A DNA stretch of 7,510 bases from an uncultured Campylobacter sp. (GTDB lineage Bacteria > Campylobacterota > Campylobacteria > Campylobacterales > Campylobacteraceae), in NCBI GenBank assembly GCA_938046705.1, contig CALIWP010000120.1, forward strand, positions 1-7,510. The letters are read 5' to 3'. Made by a program: the position numbers and the translations under genes. The notes beneath the pieces were generated by a model. The model did no database searches. It saw only the letters and a list, made by a program, of their open reading frames with translations, and was not told the origin of the DNA. Position 1 is the stretch's first letter; every line of letters begins with the position of its first letter. This document shows positions 6,381 to 7,510 of this stretch, one piece after another.

Positions 6381-7510
6381 TTAGCCTTTTATTACGAAAT
6401 TTACGAGTTTGCCGTTCACGTAAATTTGTTTGATTATTTCTTTTCCTTCTAGCCATTTAGCCGCACTTTGTCTAGCTAGAGCCAAAACCTCGTCATCGCT
6501 CGCGCTGCTTGGCGCTTCAAATTCGCCGCGCCTTTTGCCGTTAACAGTAATAGCCAAATTCAAGCTATCTTTTTCGAAAACCTCGTCTAAAATTTCTATT
6601 TTCGTAAAATTCGCCCTGCCAAATAGCTGCTCGCTAAGCTCGTTTGCGACATGCGGTACGATAGGCTCGAGCAAATTTAAGATGATAAAAAACGCTTCCG
6701 TCGTTACGTCCTGATTATCCTGCGCATTTACGGCGTTTAGAGCTTCCATGCAAGCAGCGATTAGGGTATTAAAGGTAAAATTTTCCTCATAAACGTCGTT
6801 TGATTTTTTAAGCGCCTCGTAAACCTTCATACGTGCGTATTTTTCTTCTTTACTCAAATTTGCGTGCGCTATCTGCGGGATTTGCGCGCATTTTTTTACG
6901 CCCGAGCTTCGTTCGTACAAGCGGTTTAAAAATCTAAAGGCACCCTCGACAGCGCTGTCGTTCCACTCAAGTTCTTTTTGCGGAGGCGCGGCAAATAGGA
7001 TAAAAAGCCTCGCCGTATCGGCGCCGTATTTATGTATGATGTCGTCGGGATCGACCACGTTGCCTTTACTTTTACTCATTTTTTTGCCGTCTTTTAGCAC
7101 CATGCCTTGAGTGAGTAGTCGCTCAAACGGCTCATCGTCTCTGAGGTAGCCTAGATCTCGCAAAGCCTTTTGGAAAAATCTCGCGTAAAGCAGGTGCAAG
7201 ATCGCGTGCTCGATACCGCCGATGTACTGATCCACATTCATCCAATAATTCACGCTTTTTTCGTCAAATGCGCGTTCCTGCCACGTTTTTTCGTCGCTCG
7301 CGTATCTAGCGAAATACCAGCTACTCTCAAAAAACGTATCCATCGTATCGGTCTCGCGGATAGCCTCGCCGCCGCATTTTGGACACTTTACGTGTTTCCA
7401 GCTCTCGTGCTTATCGAGCGGATTTCCCTCGCCCGTTATCTGCACGTCGTCAGGCAGCGTCACCGGTAGATTTTCGATCTTTTCAGGCACAACGCCGCAG
7501 CACAGAGTGA
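6381..7510 (-). CDS. leuS: Leucyl-tRNA synthetase, C-terminal part (runs off right edge)
   Basis: Class I aminoacyl-tRNA synthetase that charges tRNA-Leu with leucine in the cytoplasm. About 375 residues are visible, somewhat under half of the usual 810-860. The frame is open to the right edge, so the start lies outside; the Val-Pro-Glu-Lys reading at 7490 is internal (GTG codon), not a start. Reading from the edge: a Cys-Cys-Gly (7502-7494) and CPKCG (about 7385-7371) supply four cysteines typical of a zinc ribbon inserted near the catalytic core; then [17 protein letters not shown] and [18 protein letters not shown], both characteristic of LeuRS; and KMSKSKGN with the KMSKS ATP-binding loop at 7082-7068. 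The remainder is the helical anticodon-binding domain and the small C-terminal domain, ending [11 protein letters not shown]. The HIGH motif and the editing domain are outside the window. The stop lies 3 bases before the lptE-like GTG, so this gene is probably upstream in the same transcript. Confidence 0.96.
   Translation of the reverse strand, partial: TLCCGVVPEKIENLPVTLPDDVQITGEGNPLDKHESWKHVKCPKCGGEAIRETDTMDTFFESSWYFARYASDEKTWQERAFDEKSVNYWMNVDQYIGGIEHAILHLLYARFFQKALRDLGYLRDDEPFERLLTQGMVLKDGKKMSKSKGNVVDPDDIIHKYGADTARLFILFAAPPQKELEWNDSAVEGAFRFLNRLYERSSGVKKCAQIPQIAHANLSKEEKYARMKVYEALKKSNDVYEENFTFNTLIAACMEALNAVNAQDNQDVTTEAFFIILNLLEPIVPHVANELSEQLFGRANFTKIEILDEVFEKDSLNLAITVNGKRRGEFEAPSSASDDEVLALARQSAAKWLEGKEIIKQIYVNGKLVNFVIKG
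6385..6390 (-). promoter_or_regulatory. Ribosome binding site deciding the GTG start of the lptE-like gene
   Basis: The minus strand reads AAAAGG, then 7 bases, then GTG at 6377. The site is embedded in the last codons of leuS (Ile-Lys-Gly-stop). Confidence 0.7.

Noticed and set aside
6381..7490. leuS beginning at position 7490 with a GTG start
   Set aside because: The frame continues upstream to the window edge with residues that match LeuRS (Cys-Cys-Gly before Val-Val-Pro-Glu-Lys), so this GTG is an internal valine codon.
1..7510. Search for CRISPR arrays, insertion sequences, tRNA or rRNA genes and terminator hairpins
   Set aside because: The window is completely filled with tightly packed coding sequence on one strand; no regularly spaced repeats, transposase, tRNA-like fold or hairpin followed by a T run between genes was seen.

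Overview
The window looks like a chromosomal housekeeping segment of a Campylobacter species with moderate GC content, roughly 45% by eye. Three things suggest this: the gene order leuS - lptE-like lipoprotein - folC - mfd - DUF815 ATPase matches, from memory, the Campylobacter jejuni Cj1091c-Cj1084c locus and partly the Helicobacter pylori HP1547-HP1541 locus; Mfd has the short length of that phylum (985 residues against about 1150 in E. coli); and the hexamer AAATTT is very abundant. The GC level fits the C. showae / C. rectus / C. curvus / C. gracilis group better than C. jejuni. The species is an inference.

All six genes lie on the minus strand, so they are transcribed from the right edge to the left edge: leuS (3' part only, 7510-6381), lptE-like lipoprotein (6377-5844), a GGDEF diguanylate cyclase (5854-4319), folC (4319-3165), mfd (3175-218) and the 5' part of a DUF815 P-loop ATPase (221-1). 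There is no intergenic space beyond 3 bases. The junctions are +3, -11, -1, -11 and -4 bases, so the genes very probably form one translationally coupled transcription unit. I see no terminator, RNA gene, mobile element or CRISPR array, and no gene-free stretch.

The products are mixed housekeeping functions: leucine tRNA charging (LeuS), lipopolysaccharide or lipooligosaccharide export to the outer membrane (LptE-like), c-di-GMP synthesis (GGDEF protein), folate synthesis and polyglutamylation (FolC), transcription-coupled repair (Mfd) and an AAA-type ATPase of unknown role (DUF815). They share an operon rather than one pathway. The GGDEF gene is the accessory-looking member: it carries a long, unrecognised cytoplasmic helical N-terminus and is more AT-rich than mfd.

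The points most worth a second look are these. The csd1/ccmA-type cell-shape genes that I recall lying between folC and mfd in H. pylori and C. jejuni are absent, and here folC and mfd overlap by 11 bases. AAATTT, a form of the RAATTY motif used in C. jejuni DNA uptake discrimination, occurs about 45 times where about 3 are expected. The diguanylate cyclase has an intact active site and inhibitory site.
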